Under the pieces are notes generated by a model, which searched no databases, was not told the origin of the DNA, and was given only the letters and a program-made list of their open reading frames with translations. A program made the position numbers and the translations under genes. From Clostridiales bacterium (lineage in GTDB: Bacteria; Bacillota; Clostridia; Oscillospirales; CAG-272), in the NCBI GenBank assembly GCA_012800735.1, contig JAAZIU010000013.1, forward strand, positions 124,001-188,000: DNA of 64,000 bases. Reading direction: 5' to 3'. Shown piece after piece: positions 43,781 through 52,639 of the stretch (the stretch's first letter is position 1; the number at the start of each line of letters is the position of its first letter).

Positions 43781-44236
43781 CTATTCGCTGTCTGCGCCGT
43801 CATCAAGAGGGGTAAGACCGAGAGAACACATAAAATCATAGGTCTTTGCGCTGTCATATCCGTGATTTATGGCAAAGATAACGGCGGCGTCACGTTTTAT
43901 AAGAGGGTGCAGCGCGCCGCATTGAGTCACCGACAGCATTCGCTGCGTAGTTTTAAGGTCAAGAGACATAGCCAGCGCAATCAGCAGATAATAATCGCGT
44001 TTCCCTCTCCTGCGTCCTTCCATAAGCTGATAGCCATAGGTACGGGAAAGGTTTGCTTTTCTGATAATCTCACTTTTTTTTTGACCAGTTTCATTCAGCA
44101 GGTTATCAAAAAAATTCCGGATATCGTCATCAAGAAAACCTTCCCAGTCCTGCGGGAAATTATCGCCCTTCAGTTTCTCTTGCATATGGGTCGTATCAAG
44201 AGGTCTTTTATTTGTTGAATCTTTTGTATCGCTCAT
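43781..44236 (-). CDS. Helix-turn-helix protein of the kinase-linked type
   Basis: A 151-residue protein with an HTH core at about 38-105. ETGQKKSEIIRKANLSRTYGYQLMEGRRRGKRDYYLLIALAMSLD follows the lambda-repressor-like pattern, then a helical tail ends in AAVIFAINHGYDSAKTYDFM. This small family occurs in Clostridia, often next to Ser/Thr kinase genes (from general knowledge). As first gene of the operon it may regulate it or be a kinase substrate. The ribosome site is AAGGGG. No clear consensus promoter was found in the 200 bases upstream, which also hold the terminator of the PII-like unit. Confidence 0.7.
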   Translation of the reverse strand: MSDTKDSTNKRPLDTTHMQEKLKGDNFPQDWEGFLDDDIRNFFDNLLNETGQKKSEIIRKANLSRTYGYQLMEGRRRGKRDYYLLIALAMSLDLKTTQRMLSVTQCGALHPLIKRDAAVIFAINHGYDSAKTYDFMCSLGLTPLDDGADSE

Positions 44237-44379
44237 GATTACGTCCCCTTTTCCCGGTTTTATTTAACTTAATCTGCTATTAAAGTATAAAAAACAGTGC
44301 TTGTTATAAATAATAGTTTAACACAGAGATGTGAATATTTCTATACTTCGGCTTCTTAATAAATATTTGTAAAATAAAC

Positions 44380-44417
44380 AACACTGCGCTTTGGGCTTAA
44401 ACCCGATGCGCAGTGTT
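44380..44417 (-). terminator. Intrinsic terminator of the DUF1538 - PII-like unit
   Basis: Ten-base stem AACACTGCGC/GCGCAGTGTT (44380-44389 and 44408-44417) with an inner GGG/CCC pair, followed on the minus strand by a T-rich stretch. Confidence 0.75.
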
Positions 44418-44437
44418 ATTGTTTGATTTTATTTGGT

Positions 44438-45145
44438 TCAGGTATTTGTCTTGTCTTCTTCCAAATCCAAAAGACCGCGTACTCCCAAAACAGGCTCCAC
44501 AAACAAGATACCGTTGCCCGGGTCCTCCAGCTTAAGTTCCCGGAACAAATCGTCTACTATCTTGTCAACAAGAGCGGTCGGCATGAGGATCATGACCAGT
44601 TCCTTTTCGGGTTCGATTTCCATACCGAAAAGCGTTGCCGTATACTCCGCGCCCGTGCCCCTTCCGTGCATGATAGTACCGCCTCTGGCGCCCGCTTTAC
44701 GCGCGATATCCATGACATCTCCCGCCATGCCGCGGTCTACAATAACTGTCATTTTTTTGAACATAGCGTTATCTCCCTCGCCCTCCGTTGTTTTCACAAC
44801 GACTTGCTTGCCGTCTACCGTCAGGCTCGCAAGAATTACGGGCGTTATATAAATAATTCCTTTGCCCGGTTCGGTCAGCCCCAAAGCCTGTGTAAAATGA
44901 TCGCAGAGTTCCTCAGAGCTGTCTTTTGATATTAAAAAATTGATGATTTCTTTTTTCTGACTCCTTATTCCGAGCAGATCCAAAATGGTACTTTTAACCG
45001 TACCTTTGCCGATAATTGTTATTCCGCCGCGAATACCAATTTCTTTGACTATCCTGGCGCATTTCCGGCATTGTTCTTCATCCAAAACCAATGTTATTAT
45101 TACCAAAGGTTTGTTTGTTATAATATTACCTTCTTGATTATTCAT
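44438..45145 (-). CDS. Tandem PII-like regulatory protein
   Basis: A 235-residue cytosolic protein made of two ferredoxin-like (PII/GlnB-type) halves. The first is about 12-120 (LVIITLVLDEEQCRKCARIV, GGITIIGKGTVKS) and the second about 130-225 (KMTVIVDRGMAGDVMDIARK, ARGGTIMHGRGTGAEYTATLFGM). Each has the T-loop region and a C-terminal strand (GKGIIYITPV; GNGILFVEPV). PII proteins sense nucleotides and control transporters or enzymes. The gene overlaps the DUF1538 gene by 8 bases with an excellent AGGAGGT site inside it, so the likely partner is that membrane protein. The uridylylated Tyr of GlnB is not evident. Confidence 0.82.
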   Translation of the reverse strand: MNNQEGNIITNKPLVIITLVLDEEQCRKCARIVKEIGIRGGITIIGKGTVKSTILDLLGIRSQKKEIINFLISKDSSEELCDHFTQALGLTEPGKGIIYITPVILASLTVDGKQVVVKTTEGEGDNAMFKKMTVIVDRGMAGDVMDIARKAGARGGTIMHGRGTGAEYTATLFGMEIEPEKELVMILMPTALVDKIVDDLFRELKLEDPGNGILFVEPVLGVRGLLDLEEDKTNT

Positions 45146-46658
45146 TGTGACCTCCTACCGGTATACCGGCACTCGGTGTTTTTTCGGAAGCTTTGCGTAA
45201 TTTGAACTGATAGAGAGCGCCGAGTATTTCAACCGCCACGATCGGCATCATGGCTACAATGGCAATCATACCGAAGCCGTCCGATACCATGTCGGCTGTT
45301 GGCACCTCCGCAGCAATCCCCTGGACAAAGGCAAGAGAAAAGGTAGCTGTCATCGGTCCCGAAGCAACGCCGCCGGCGTCAAATGCCACACCAACAAATA
45401 AATCGGGAACAAAATAGGAGAGTATAACCGCCAGAGCAAAGCCCGGCAAAATATACATCCACAACTGTAACCCCGGTATAAGTATCCGCAAAGCGGACAT
45501 AAAGATTGACATGCCGACGGCTACCGAGAGGAAGATGAGCACGAGTTTTCGTTTAACGGAACCGCCGGTGATGTTTTCTACCTGGTGCGTCAAAACTATA
45601 ACGGCCGGCTCCGCAAGAACCGTGGTGAGCCCAAGAAGAAGCGAAACGAACAGAACCGGTATTTTCGAATCCATCGAGGCGAGTTTTTTGCCGAGTGTAA
45701 CACCGATTTCCATAAATCCGCCGTTGACGCCTAACATGAAGACTACAAGACCTACATATGTGAGGATTACGCCGCGTACGATAATTAAGACTCTGTTTTT
45801 GTTATGTTTGAATGAGACAATCTGGAAAACTATATACATCACTACAATCGGCAAAAGAGACATGAAAGATTCAAACGCAATGGTTGTCAGCTTTGAGACA
45901 TATACCTCAAGCAGATTTCCTTCCGCTACGCTGGCTTCCGGCAGGCTACCGTTAAGTTTTCCGATATCCAGGAAAATTCCTGCGGTCAGAACGCCGAGAA
46001 TCGCGCCTGAAGATGAAATACCGACGAGTCCGAAGCTGTCCGCCTCTCCCATCTTACTGTCTTTTTTCATTGCCGATACTCCGGCGGCAAGCGCAAGCAT
46101 AAAAGGAACCGTGATAGCTCCCGTTGTGGCGCCGGAAGAATCAAAAGCTATCGCTAAAAAATCCGATGTCGAGAAAAGAGACAAAATGAATATCAGACCA
46201 TAGGCGGCAGTAAAAACATACTTCAATCTCACGCTCTTCACTATGCGCAGCATACCGAGGGTCATCATAATTCCGAGACCGATCGAGACGACAACAACCA
46301 TGAAAATATTGTCAAATTGCCCCGAGGTGACGCTGTCCACCTGTTTTGCAAGTATATGAAGATCCGGCTCGGCAAATGAGATGAAAAAACCAAGGATTAG
46401 ACTGACGGTGATCATAATTGCGTAGCTGTTTGTATGCGCCAGGGTATATCCGATACCCTGACCGATGGGTTCAAGACCCAAGTCAATGCCAAAAAGAAAA
46501 ATTGTAAGACCGATAATTACCAGAACTGATCCTATAAGGAAAGCAATTATCGCGCCGGTACTCAGCGGAGTGATGGTAAAGTGAAGCCCCAAAACAATAA
46601 CGACAATCGGTAAAACAGAAGACAGGACTTCTTTAAACTTGGTAACCAGTACGCTCAT
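45138..46658 (-). CDS. DUF1538 family membrane protein (putative transporter)
   Basis: A 506-residue integral membrane protein with about twelve helices in two homologous halves. Repeated signatures are LGLEPIGQGIGYTLA / GVNGGFMEIGVTLGKKLA, ISFAEPDLHILAKQVDSVT / TTVLAEPAVIVLTHQVENIT and AIAFDSSGATTGAITVPFML / GVAFDAGGVASGPMTATFSL. Inverted or parallel repeats with AEP and FDSSG motifs define DUF1538. The substrate is unknown. It is co-transcribed with the tandem PII-like gene and has a consensus promoter at 46737-46765. Confidence 0.85.
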   Translation of the reverse strand: MSVLVTKFKEVLSSVLPIVVIVLGLHFTITPLSTGAIIAFLIGSVLVIIGLTIFLFGIDLGLEPIGQGIGYTLAHTNSYAIMITVSLILGFFISFAEPDLHILAKQVDSVTSGQFDNIFMVVVVSIGLGIMMTLGMLRIVKSVRLKYVFTAAYGLIFILSLFSTSDFLAIAFDSSGATTGAITVPFMLALAAGVSAMKKDSKMGEADSFGLVGISSSGAILGVLTAGIFLDIGKLNGSLPEASVAEGNLLEVYVSKLTTIAFESFMSLLPIVVMYIVFQIVSFKHNKNRVLIIVRGVILTYVGLVVFMLGVNGGFMEIGVTLGKKLASMDSKIPVLFVSLLLGLTTVLAEPAVIVLTHQVENITGGSVKRKLVLIFLSVAVGMSIFMSALRILIPGLQLWMYILPGFALAVILSYFVPDLFVGVAFDAGGVASGPMTATFSLAFVQGIAAEVPTADMVSDGFGMIAIVAMMPIVAVEILGALYQFKLRKASEKTPSAGIPVGGHNE

Positions 46659-46736
46659 GAAAAACCACCGTAATCATACAGAATTTATACCGTCTGTTTG
46701 AGTCGCTTATATCGCGCCTAAATATTCAATAAATCT

Positions 46737-46765
46737 ATAATACCACGAAAAAAACAAAATGTCAA
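46737..46765 (-). promoter_or_regulatory. Sigma-A promoter of the DUF1538 - PII-like unit
   Basis: TTGACA (46760-46765) and TATTAT (46737-46742) on the minus strand, spacer 17. It lies in the 319-base gene-free stretch 46659-46977, which also holds the pcm terminator and a possible small RNA (46877-46968). Confidence 0.75.
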
Positions 46766-46937
46766 TAAAAAACGCTTTTGGTTACAAAAAAGTTTTTGTC
46801 AATTAAAATTTACTTGATTAATATTATTATCGATTACAATTAACATAAAACCATAATAATGTTTCATACGGCTTTGTTGACAATTCGATCAGAATGTACT
46901 AAAAAGTAGATTTTACTATAGGTTATTTTGTTTCTAT

Positions 46938-46966
46938 AAAAAACCGCCATTTTGGCGGTTTTTTGT
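46938..46966 (-). terminator. Terminator of pcm (works on both strands)
   Basis: AACCGCC (46942-46948) and GGCGGTT (46954-46960) with flanking A and T tracts on both sides and a five-base loop. Confidence 0.88.
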
Positions 46967-46977
46967 TACGATATCTT

Positions 46978-47571
46978 TCACTTCTTGTTATTCCAGCCAT
47001 ACTGCCCTTTCAGTTCGACGAATCTGACAAGTTCAACTGTTCTGATATTGATATCGCCGTTATCCGTCTTGGTGACAAGCTTTAGCTCCTGCAGATGCGG
47101 CGGGCCGACCGGAATAACCATCCTGCCGCCGATTGCCAACTGTTCGACCAATTCATCCGGCAGAGAGCCCGCCGCGGCGGTTACCATAATCCTGTCATAG
47201 GGCGCATGCTCTTGCCATCCTGTGCTGCCGTCGCCAGTCTTATAAAAGATATTTGAGAAATTCAATGCGTTCAGCCTCTCTTTGGCTTTTTTCATCAATT
47301 CCCCGATTCTTTCGACGGTATAAACTTCCATTGACATTTTGGCGAGGAGGGCTGTCTGAAAGCCGGAACCGGTTCCGATTTCCAGCGTTTTGCTGTCCTT
47401 TTCCGGTTCTAAAAGCTTTGTCATTTCGAGTACCAGACTTGGCTGGGAAATCGTTTGGTCATAACCTATCGGCAGAGGTCTGTCGAGACCTGCGTATTGT
47501 TTCATGTCGTCCCCGACGAAAAAAGAACGATCCAATGAACGGAAATATGTTGTGAGTTCCTGGTGGTCCAT
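46978..47571 (-). CDS. pcm: Protein-L-isoaspartate O-methyltransferase
   Basis: A 197-residue SAM-dependent methyltransferase. DRPLPIGYDQTISQPSLV, LEIGTGSGFQTALLAKM and the ending VRFVELKGQYGW match the PCMT family along its length. It methylates isoaspartyl residues of aged proteins so they can be repaired. The length (197) is near the 200-210 usual for the enzyme. It stands alone with a GAGGT ribosome site, and a terminator follows. Confidence 0.85.
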   Translation of the reverse strand: MDHQELTTYFRSLDRSFFVGDDMKQYAGLDRPLPIGYDQTISQPSLVLEMTKLLEPEKDSKTLEIGTGSGFQTALLAKMSMEVYTVERIGELMKKAKERLNALNFSNIFYKTGDGSTGWQEHAPYDRIMVTAAAGSLPDELVEQLAIGGRMVIPVGPPHLQELKLVTKTDNGDINIRTVELVRFVELKGQYGWNNKK

Positions 47572-47661
47572 GGGTTTGTACCTCGAGTGGGGGTGGGAAA
47601 GCGGGTTGGGAAGCTTTTATAACATTTGAAATAATCTATCGAGTCATTAACGTTAAAGCAA

Positions 47662-47690
47662 GTCAGCCCTCCGTTTTCGGACGGGCTGAC
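47662..47690 (-). terminator. Terminator-like hairpin after the aldo/keto reductase gene
   Basis: GTCAGCCC (47662-47669) pairs with GGGCTGAC (47683-47690), with an inner CCG/CGG. The T-tract on the minus strand is short. Confidence 0.55.
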
Positions 47691-47707
47691 GGCAGCTTAT
47701 TTCAGTT

Positions 47708-48721
47708 TTATCTGTTTGCAAGAATCGTGTCGATTTCGTTCAGTTCTTCTTCGGTCAGGGTCATGTTTTCAAGCGCTTTGACGTTTTCGACGACCTGTTC
47801 GGGCTTGGACGCGCCGATGAGCGCGGAGGTGACGACGGGGTCGCGGAGCGTCCATACGAGGGCGAGCTGCGCCAGGGTCTGGCCGCGTCTTTCAGCTACG
47901 GCGTTGAGCGCGCGGACGGTTTTCAGCAGCTCTTCGCTGATGTCGGACGCGCGGAGGAATCGCGGGTCGTGGCTTGCGCGGGAGTCTTCCGGAATGCCGT
48001 TGAGATATCTGCCGGTAAGCCTGCCGCCCGCGAGAGGCGCGAACGCCATGATGCCGACGCCTTCTTCGGCGACAACGTCTGTCAAGCCGTTTTCAATCGA
48101 GCGGTTGAACATATTGTAGTTCGGCTGATGGATAAGCATATGCATGCCCATTTCTTTCATGCACCGGATCGCGCGTTTTGTCTGTTCGGGATTGTAGTTG
48201 GAAATGCCGGCGTAGAGCGCTTTGCCGCTCTTGACGATGTCATAGAGCGCGCCCATTGTCTCTTCGATAGGCGTTTCGTCGTCGGGGCGGTGGTGATAGA
48301 AGATATCGACATATTCGAGGTTCATGCGCCTGAGGGACTGGTCGAGGCTGGCGATGAGGTACTTACGCGAACCGTGGTCGCCGTAGGGACCTCTCCACAT
48401 ACCGAAGCCGGCTTTGGTAGAGATCACAAGCTCGTCGCGGTAGGGGCGCCAGTCGCGCTTCAGGTGTTCTCCGAAGTTGCGTTCCGCTTCGCCGGCGGGC
48501 GGGCCGTAGTTGTTTGCGAGGTCGAAGTGGGTGATGCCGTTGTCAAACGCGGCGCGGAGAATCTTCTGCTGCACGCCGAAGGTGGTGATATCCCCGAAAT
48601 TGTGCCAGAGGCCGAGAGATATTATCGGAAGCTTAAGGCCGCTTCTGCCGCTTCTGCGGTAAATCATCTTGTTGTAGCGGTCGGGCGCGGGTGTGTAGGG
48701 ATTATACTGCTGATAACTCAT
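47708..48721 (-). CDS. Aldo/keto reductase, L-glyceraldehyde-3-phosphate reductase (YghZ/Gpr) type
   Basis: A 337-residue NADPH-dependent reductase with the YghZ-like start (YNKMIYRRSGRSGLKLPIISLGLWHNFG). The catalytic set is visible: D and Y in HFDLANNYGPPAG, K in ISTKAG, and H in IFYHHRPD. The C-terminal cofactor region reads VVTSALIGASKPEQV. Family members reduce aldehydes such as methylglyoxal and L-glyceraldehyde-3-phosphate and protect against them. It has a single promoter and an AAGGAG site. Confidence 0.9.
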   Translation of the reverse strand: MSYQQYNPYTPAPDRYNKMIYRRSGRSGLKLPIISLGLWHNFGDITTFGVQQKILRAAFDNGITHFDLANNYGPPAGEAERNFGEHLKRDWRPYRDELVISTKAGFGMWRGPYGDHGSRKYLIASLDQSLRRMNLEYVDIFYHHRPDDETPIEETMGALYDIVKSGKALYAGISNYNPEQTKRAIRCMKEMGMHMLIHQPNYNMFNRSIENGLTDVVAEEGVGIMAFAPLAGGRLTGRYLNGIPEDSRASHDPRFLRASDISEELLKTVRALNAVAERRGQTLAQLALVWTLRDPVVTSALIGASKPEQVVENVKALENMTLTEEELNEIDTILANR

Positions 48722-48755
48722 AGCTGTTCTCCTTTTTATGGCATTGTTTTTCTGA

Positions 48756-48784
48756 ATTATACCATATACCGGGACTTAAGTCAA
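48756..48784 (-). promoter_or_regulatory. Sigma-A promoter of the aldo/keto reductase gene
   Basis: TTGACT (48779-48784) and TATAAT (48756-48761) on the minus strand, 17 bases apart, with TGG before the -10. Confidence 0.75.
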
Positions 48785-48835
48785 GGTTAGATTCCCCCGA
48801 AATCGGAGGGTTAGCTGAAATCCGTTTTATTCACC

Positions 48836-50716
48836 TTACGCCTGCCCGGCAAAATACATCTCGGCGTAATAGCTGTTTTTATCGAGCAGTTCGCGATGAG
48901 TTCCGACTTCGACGATAGTTCCGCTGTCCATGACAATAATCCGGTCGGCGTCTTTGATTGTGGAGAGACGGTGCGCAATTATGAAACCGGTGGAATTTGC
49001 GGCAAGCTGCTTCAGTCCCTGTTGTATCAGCACTTCCGTGCGGGTATCAACCGAAGATGTGGCTTCGTCGAGGATAATGATCGGGGCTTTTTTAATCATG
49101 GCTCTTACTATCGTCAGGAGCTGAATTTCGCCGCGGCTCAGATTGGACGCGCCTTCGGCCAAAACGGTATCGTAACCCTGAGGCAGGCTCTCGATGAACG
49201 AATCCGCCCGCGCCAATACAGCCGCCTCTTTGATTCTTTCGAAATCGACATCCGACAAATTTTCTTCGTCCGAGATATCCGCTCCGAATGCGATGTTGTC
49301 CCGAATACTGCCGGAAAATAGCCAGGTGTCCTGCAAAACCATCGAATATGCTTTGCGAAGCTCCTCGGTTTTATATTCTTTTGCGTCCTTTCCATCGATA
49401 TAAATCTTCCCGCCGCTTATTTCGTAAAAGCGCATCAGCAGGTTGACGAGAGTAGTTTTTCCGGCGCCGGTTCTGCCGACAATGGCTACCTGTTCACCCG
49501 GTTTTACTTTAAGATCGACGCCGTTAAAGAGCAGATTTTCGGTATATCCGAAATTGACTTTATCGAACTCGATTTCTCCTTTGACGGCGGCAGCGTCCAT
49601 GGTGTCGTCGCCCGATTCGGCGATTTCTTCGGAATCTAAAAAATCGAAAACTCTTTCCGCCGAAGCCAGCGCCGACATGATGGTGTTGAAAATCTCGAGC
49701 ACCTGGTTGAACGGACCCCGGAGCATATGGGTGTATTGCAGGAAAGCCTGAAAGCCGCCCAAGGTCAAGATACCGTTGATGACATATCTGCCGCCCCAGA
49801 TTGCCAATAACACATAATTTGAGTTAAGGATGAGGTCGCCTGCGGGTCGGGTAACAAAGGAGACCAGCGTCGATTTCCACTCGCTGTCATACAGGTCCTG
49901 GTTCAGGGAAGACAGCTCGGATTTCAAATCCTCTCCGATATTGTAGTGTTTTACGATATCTTCTCCGGTATAAGCCTCTTCTATCTTGCCGTTGAAAACG
50001 CCTGTCAGTTTTGCGTTTTTCTGAAAGATGGGCTTGGCTTTTTTGATAAGGAACTTTACCATAAAATAGGATATCGGTATGACTATCATCGAAAGTAAGG
50101 CAAGTATCGGATTGATAATAATCATCATTATAACAACGCCGATAAGCAGTACAAGCGCCGACAACGAGCTTGTCAAGCCGCTTTGCAGGGTGTTCGCTAC
50201 ATTGTCAAGGTCGTTGCTCAGCAATGAAGTCATATCTCCCGCCGACGAGCGGTCAAAATAATTCAGGGTCAGGGCGTTTAATTTTACCTGCATCTGATTT
50301 CTCAGCGATCTTATGACGCTTTGGGAGACTTTTACCATCAAAGTATTTGAGATATAATTTGAAAAGAAATTGATGATGTATAAAATCAGGAGGGTGACGG
50401 ATATTTTCCACAATACCGCCCAATCGAGAGCAATATTATCGGTCAATACCTCGGTAAAGATGTTGATTATTTCCCCGATTTTTCTCGGAATCAATATCTG
50501 AACGACGGAAGCGGCTAACGTCAGCAGGATAGCCGCAATGAAAAGCCACTTGAATGAGGCTAAGTTTTTAAGCAGACGGAACAGAGTGCCTTTTGCATTT
50601 TTTGTGCTCCCCGATGTCAGAAGCCCGGATACGCGTCCCGCACCTCCGACTCCTCTGGAAACGCCGGGCAGTCCTTCTTCCTGTTTATCTTCTTTGTTAA
50701 CAGGTTCTTTATTCAT
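48836..50716 (-). CDS. Heterodimeric ABC exporter, second subunit (canonical Walker B)
   Basis: A 626-residue fused membrane-ATPase half-transporter: cytosolic N-terminal tail of about 45 residues, six helices (about 50-330), then an ATPase. It has Walker A GRTGAGKTTLV, a deviating signature LSRGEIQLLT in place of LSGGQ, Walker B IIILDEATSSVD with the catalytic Glu, and the switch His in IAHRLSTI. With its partner it should form one full and one degenerate ATP site, as in TM287/288, LmrCD or BmrCD. It exports drugs or lipids; substrate unknown. The start overlaps the partner's stop by four bases (ATGA). Confidence 0.9.
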   Translation of the reverse strand: MNKEPVNKEDKQEEGLPGVSRGVGGAGRVSGLLTSGSTKNAKGTLFRLLKNLASFKWLFIAAILLTLAASVVQILIPRKIGEIINIFTEVLTDNIALDWAVLWKISVTLLILYIINFFSNYISNTLMVKVSQSVIRSLRNQMQVKLNALTLNYFDRSSAGDMTSLLSNDLDNVANTLQSGLTSSLSALVLLIGVVIMMIIINPILALLSMIVIPISYFMVKFLIKKAKPIFQKNAKLTGVFNGKIEEAYTGEDIVKHYNIGEDLKSELSSLNQDLYDSEWKSTLVSFVTRPAGDLILNSNYVLLAIWGGRYVINGILTLGGFQAFLQYTHMLRGPFNQVLEIFNTIMSALASAERVFDFLDSEEIAESGDDTMDAAAVKGEIEFDKVNFGYTENLLFNGVDLKVKPGEQVAIVGRTGAGKTTLVNLLMRFYEISGGKIYIDGKDAKEYKTEELRKAYSMVLQDTWLFSGSIRDNIAFGADISDEENLSDVDFERIKEAAVLARADSFIESLPQGYDTVLAEGASNLSRGEIQLLTIVRAMIKKAPIIILDEATSSVDTRTEVLIQQGLKQLAANSTGFIIAHRLSTIKDADRIIVMDSGTIVEVGTHRELLDKNSYYAEMYFAGQA

Positions 50717-52434
50717 CTGATTTCACCTTCTTCCGACTTTAATTGCGAAGCTAAAATTTCCTTATAAATTTCCGAATTTTCGGCAAGTTCTTTATGGCTC
50801 CCCCTGTCTATGATTTCTCCGTTTTCAAGGACTAAAATTTCATCCGCGTCTCTGACGGTCGCCACGCGCTGAGCTACCACCAAAACTCCGCGATCCGCCA
50901 GTTTTTCCTTGATGGCTTCGCGGACTTTCTTCTCGGTTGAATAGTCAAGAGCCGAGAAACAGTCGTCGAAAACATAAAAATCCGATTCTCTGATAAGACC
51001 GCGGGCTATCGAGATCCTTTGCTTTTGTCCGCCGGAAAAGTTCACCGCGTTCTGAGCTATATGAGTGTCAAGCCCCTCGGGGGATTCCCTGAAAAAATCT
51101 CCCATCCGGACCATATCAAGAACTTCCCAGATTTCCTCGTCGGAAGCGTCTTTTTTTCCTGTCTGAATGTTTTCTCTGATGCTGCCCGAGAACAAAAAGC
51201 CGGTTTGAGGAACGATTGTAACGGTTTGGCTGATTTCTTCATTTGAAAGGGACTGAATGTCCCTGCCGTTAAGATATATTTGTCCCTGACAGGCGTCGTA
51301 TTCGCGCAGCAAGAGTTTAATAACCGTTGATTTTCCGCTTCCAGTCGAACCGATTATCGCCTTGGTTTCTCCCTTTATTAGACTAAAACTGATATTTTTC
51401 AAGGCAGCTCTGCGGTAACCCGGATAGCAAAATTCAACGTTCTTGAAACTGATGCCTTCTTCGTACGATTCCGAACCGTCTTCTTTTATTTTCAGAATCT
51501 CCTCTGTTGATAAAACCTCGGAAATTCTGTCGATTGAAACCTTTGACCTCGGGATAATGGTTATGATGGAAGCGAATTGCTGAATATTGCTTAAGCTGAT
51601 GGTCGCATATTCGATGAGACCGACGAGAACGCCGAGTTTGATTGTACCAATTTGCGCCCGTCCGCCGCCGGTTAATAAAATGAGTGAAATCAGAATATTG
51701 GTGAAAAGCAAAATGAGGGGGCTGAGCAACATCATTGTAGATTCTGACCTGACATTCGCTTCGTAGGCATCTTCTGTCGCCTTTTCGAACTCTCTTTTCT
51801 CATAATCCGATTTGTTAAAAGCTCTGATAACCCGGATTCCTCTTATATTTTCTCTGAAAAGCTGATTGATGCGGTCGATCGATTTACGTATGCGGGCATA
51901 TTGGGGAAGCGCCCTTGTTGTCAGCAACAGACCCACAAAGAAGATTACTGGAATAATTATTAAAATGATTGAAGCAAGTTTTGCGTCCAGCGAAAAGGAT
52001 ATTGCCAGTGATCCGATAACGGTGACGGTGAGGGTGAAAATCTTCCTTAAAGAGAGGTCTATAAGATTTGAAACCTGTTTTACGTCGTTTACCGTTCTTG
52101 TGATTAAAGTGGAATTGGAAAATCCGGTTCTTGTCTCTTTTGACCAGCCGATAACTTTTCCGAACAGATCCGACCTCAAATCTCTTGATATCCCTGCTGT
52201 CACTCTTGTAAGGAACAACAAAGAAATCATCAATGAAACGATATTAAGAACCGTCGCCAGCAGCATGGCAAGACCGTGGCTGACAATCGCACCCATGTCC
52301 TTTATCATGATTCCGGAGTCAATGATATCAACCATCAAACGCGGTATCAGAAGCTGCGCAAACACCCAAATGCTTGCAAAGAAAAGCTGCCCGACAATAA
52401 GTTTTGCATACTTTTTGGCGTACTTTTTCAACAT
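50713..52434 (-). CDS. Heterodimeric ABC exporter, first subunit (degenerate catalytic site)
   Basis: A 573-residue half-transporter with six helices and an ATPase. It has Walker A GSTGSGKSTVIK, the normal signature FSGGQKQRISIARG and Walker B FYVFDDCFSALD, where the catalytic Glu is Asp. The switch position reads VAQRVATV, Gln in place of His. Both changes are typical of the degenerate subunit of heterodimeric type-IV exporters and match the defective signature in the partner. Promoter at 52498-52526; ribosome site GAAGGT. Confidence 0.9.
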   Translation of the reverse strand: MLKKYAKKYAKLIVGQLFFASIWVFAQLLIPRLMVDIIDSGIMIKDMGAIVSHGLAMLLATVLNIVSLMISLLFLTRVTAGISRDLRSDLFGKVIGWSKETRTGFSNSTLITRTVNDVKQVSNLIDLSLRKIFTLTVTVIGSLAISFSLDAKLASIILIIIPVIFFVGLLLTTRALPQYARIRKSIDRINQLFRENIRGIRVIRAFNKSDYEKREFEKATEDAYEANVRSESTMMLLSPLILLFTNILISLILLTGGGRAQIGTIKLGVLVGLIEYATISLSNIQQFASIITIIPRSKVSIDRISEVLSTEEILKIKEDGSESYEEGISFKNVEFCYPGYRRAALKNISFSLIKGETKAIIGSTGSGKSTVIKLLLREYDACQGQIYLNGRDIQSLSNEEISQTVTIVPQTGFLFSGSIRENIQTGKKDASDEEIWEVLDMVRMGDFFRESPEGLDTHIAQNAVNFSGGQKQRISIARGLIRESDFYVFDDCFSALDYSTEKKVREAIKEKLADRGVLVVAQRVATVRDADEILVLENGEIIDRGSHKELAENSEIYKEILASQLKSEEGEIR

Positions 52435-52497
52435 ATTATTTTTACCTTCATCCGTTTATTATTATTTATGATTCTTTTTGTGACAGATGTGAAAGTT

Positions 52498-52526
52498 ATT
52501 ATATCATAACAAAAGGTGATTTTCAA
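52498..52526 (-). promoter_or_regulatory. Promoter of the heterodimeric ABC exporter operon
   Basis: TTGAAA (52521-52526) and TATAAT (52498-52503) on the minus strand, 17 bases apart. Confidence 0.7.
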
Positions 52527-52576
52527 TAATCCATTGAAAATTTAGATTTAATAGAAATATCATTTTAAATTCAGCT

Positions 52577-52606
52577 AAAAAAACCGGAGGAAATTAATCC
52601 CCCGGC
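52577..52606 (-). terminator. Intrinsic terminator of hppA
   Basis: CCGG-A-GG (52584-52590) pairs with CC-C-CCGG (52599-52605) with one mismatch; seven T residues follow on the minus strand. Confidence 0.78.
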
Positions 52607-52639
52607 GCGTTGCGGTTTAATCAAGCTTATAAAAATCAA

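Noticed and set aside
47969..48790. 273-codon open frame on the plus strand
   Set aside because: Antisense to the aldo/keto reductase gene; a by-product of its GC-rich codons.
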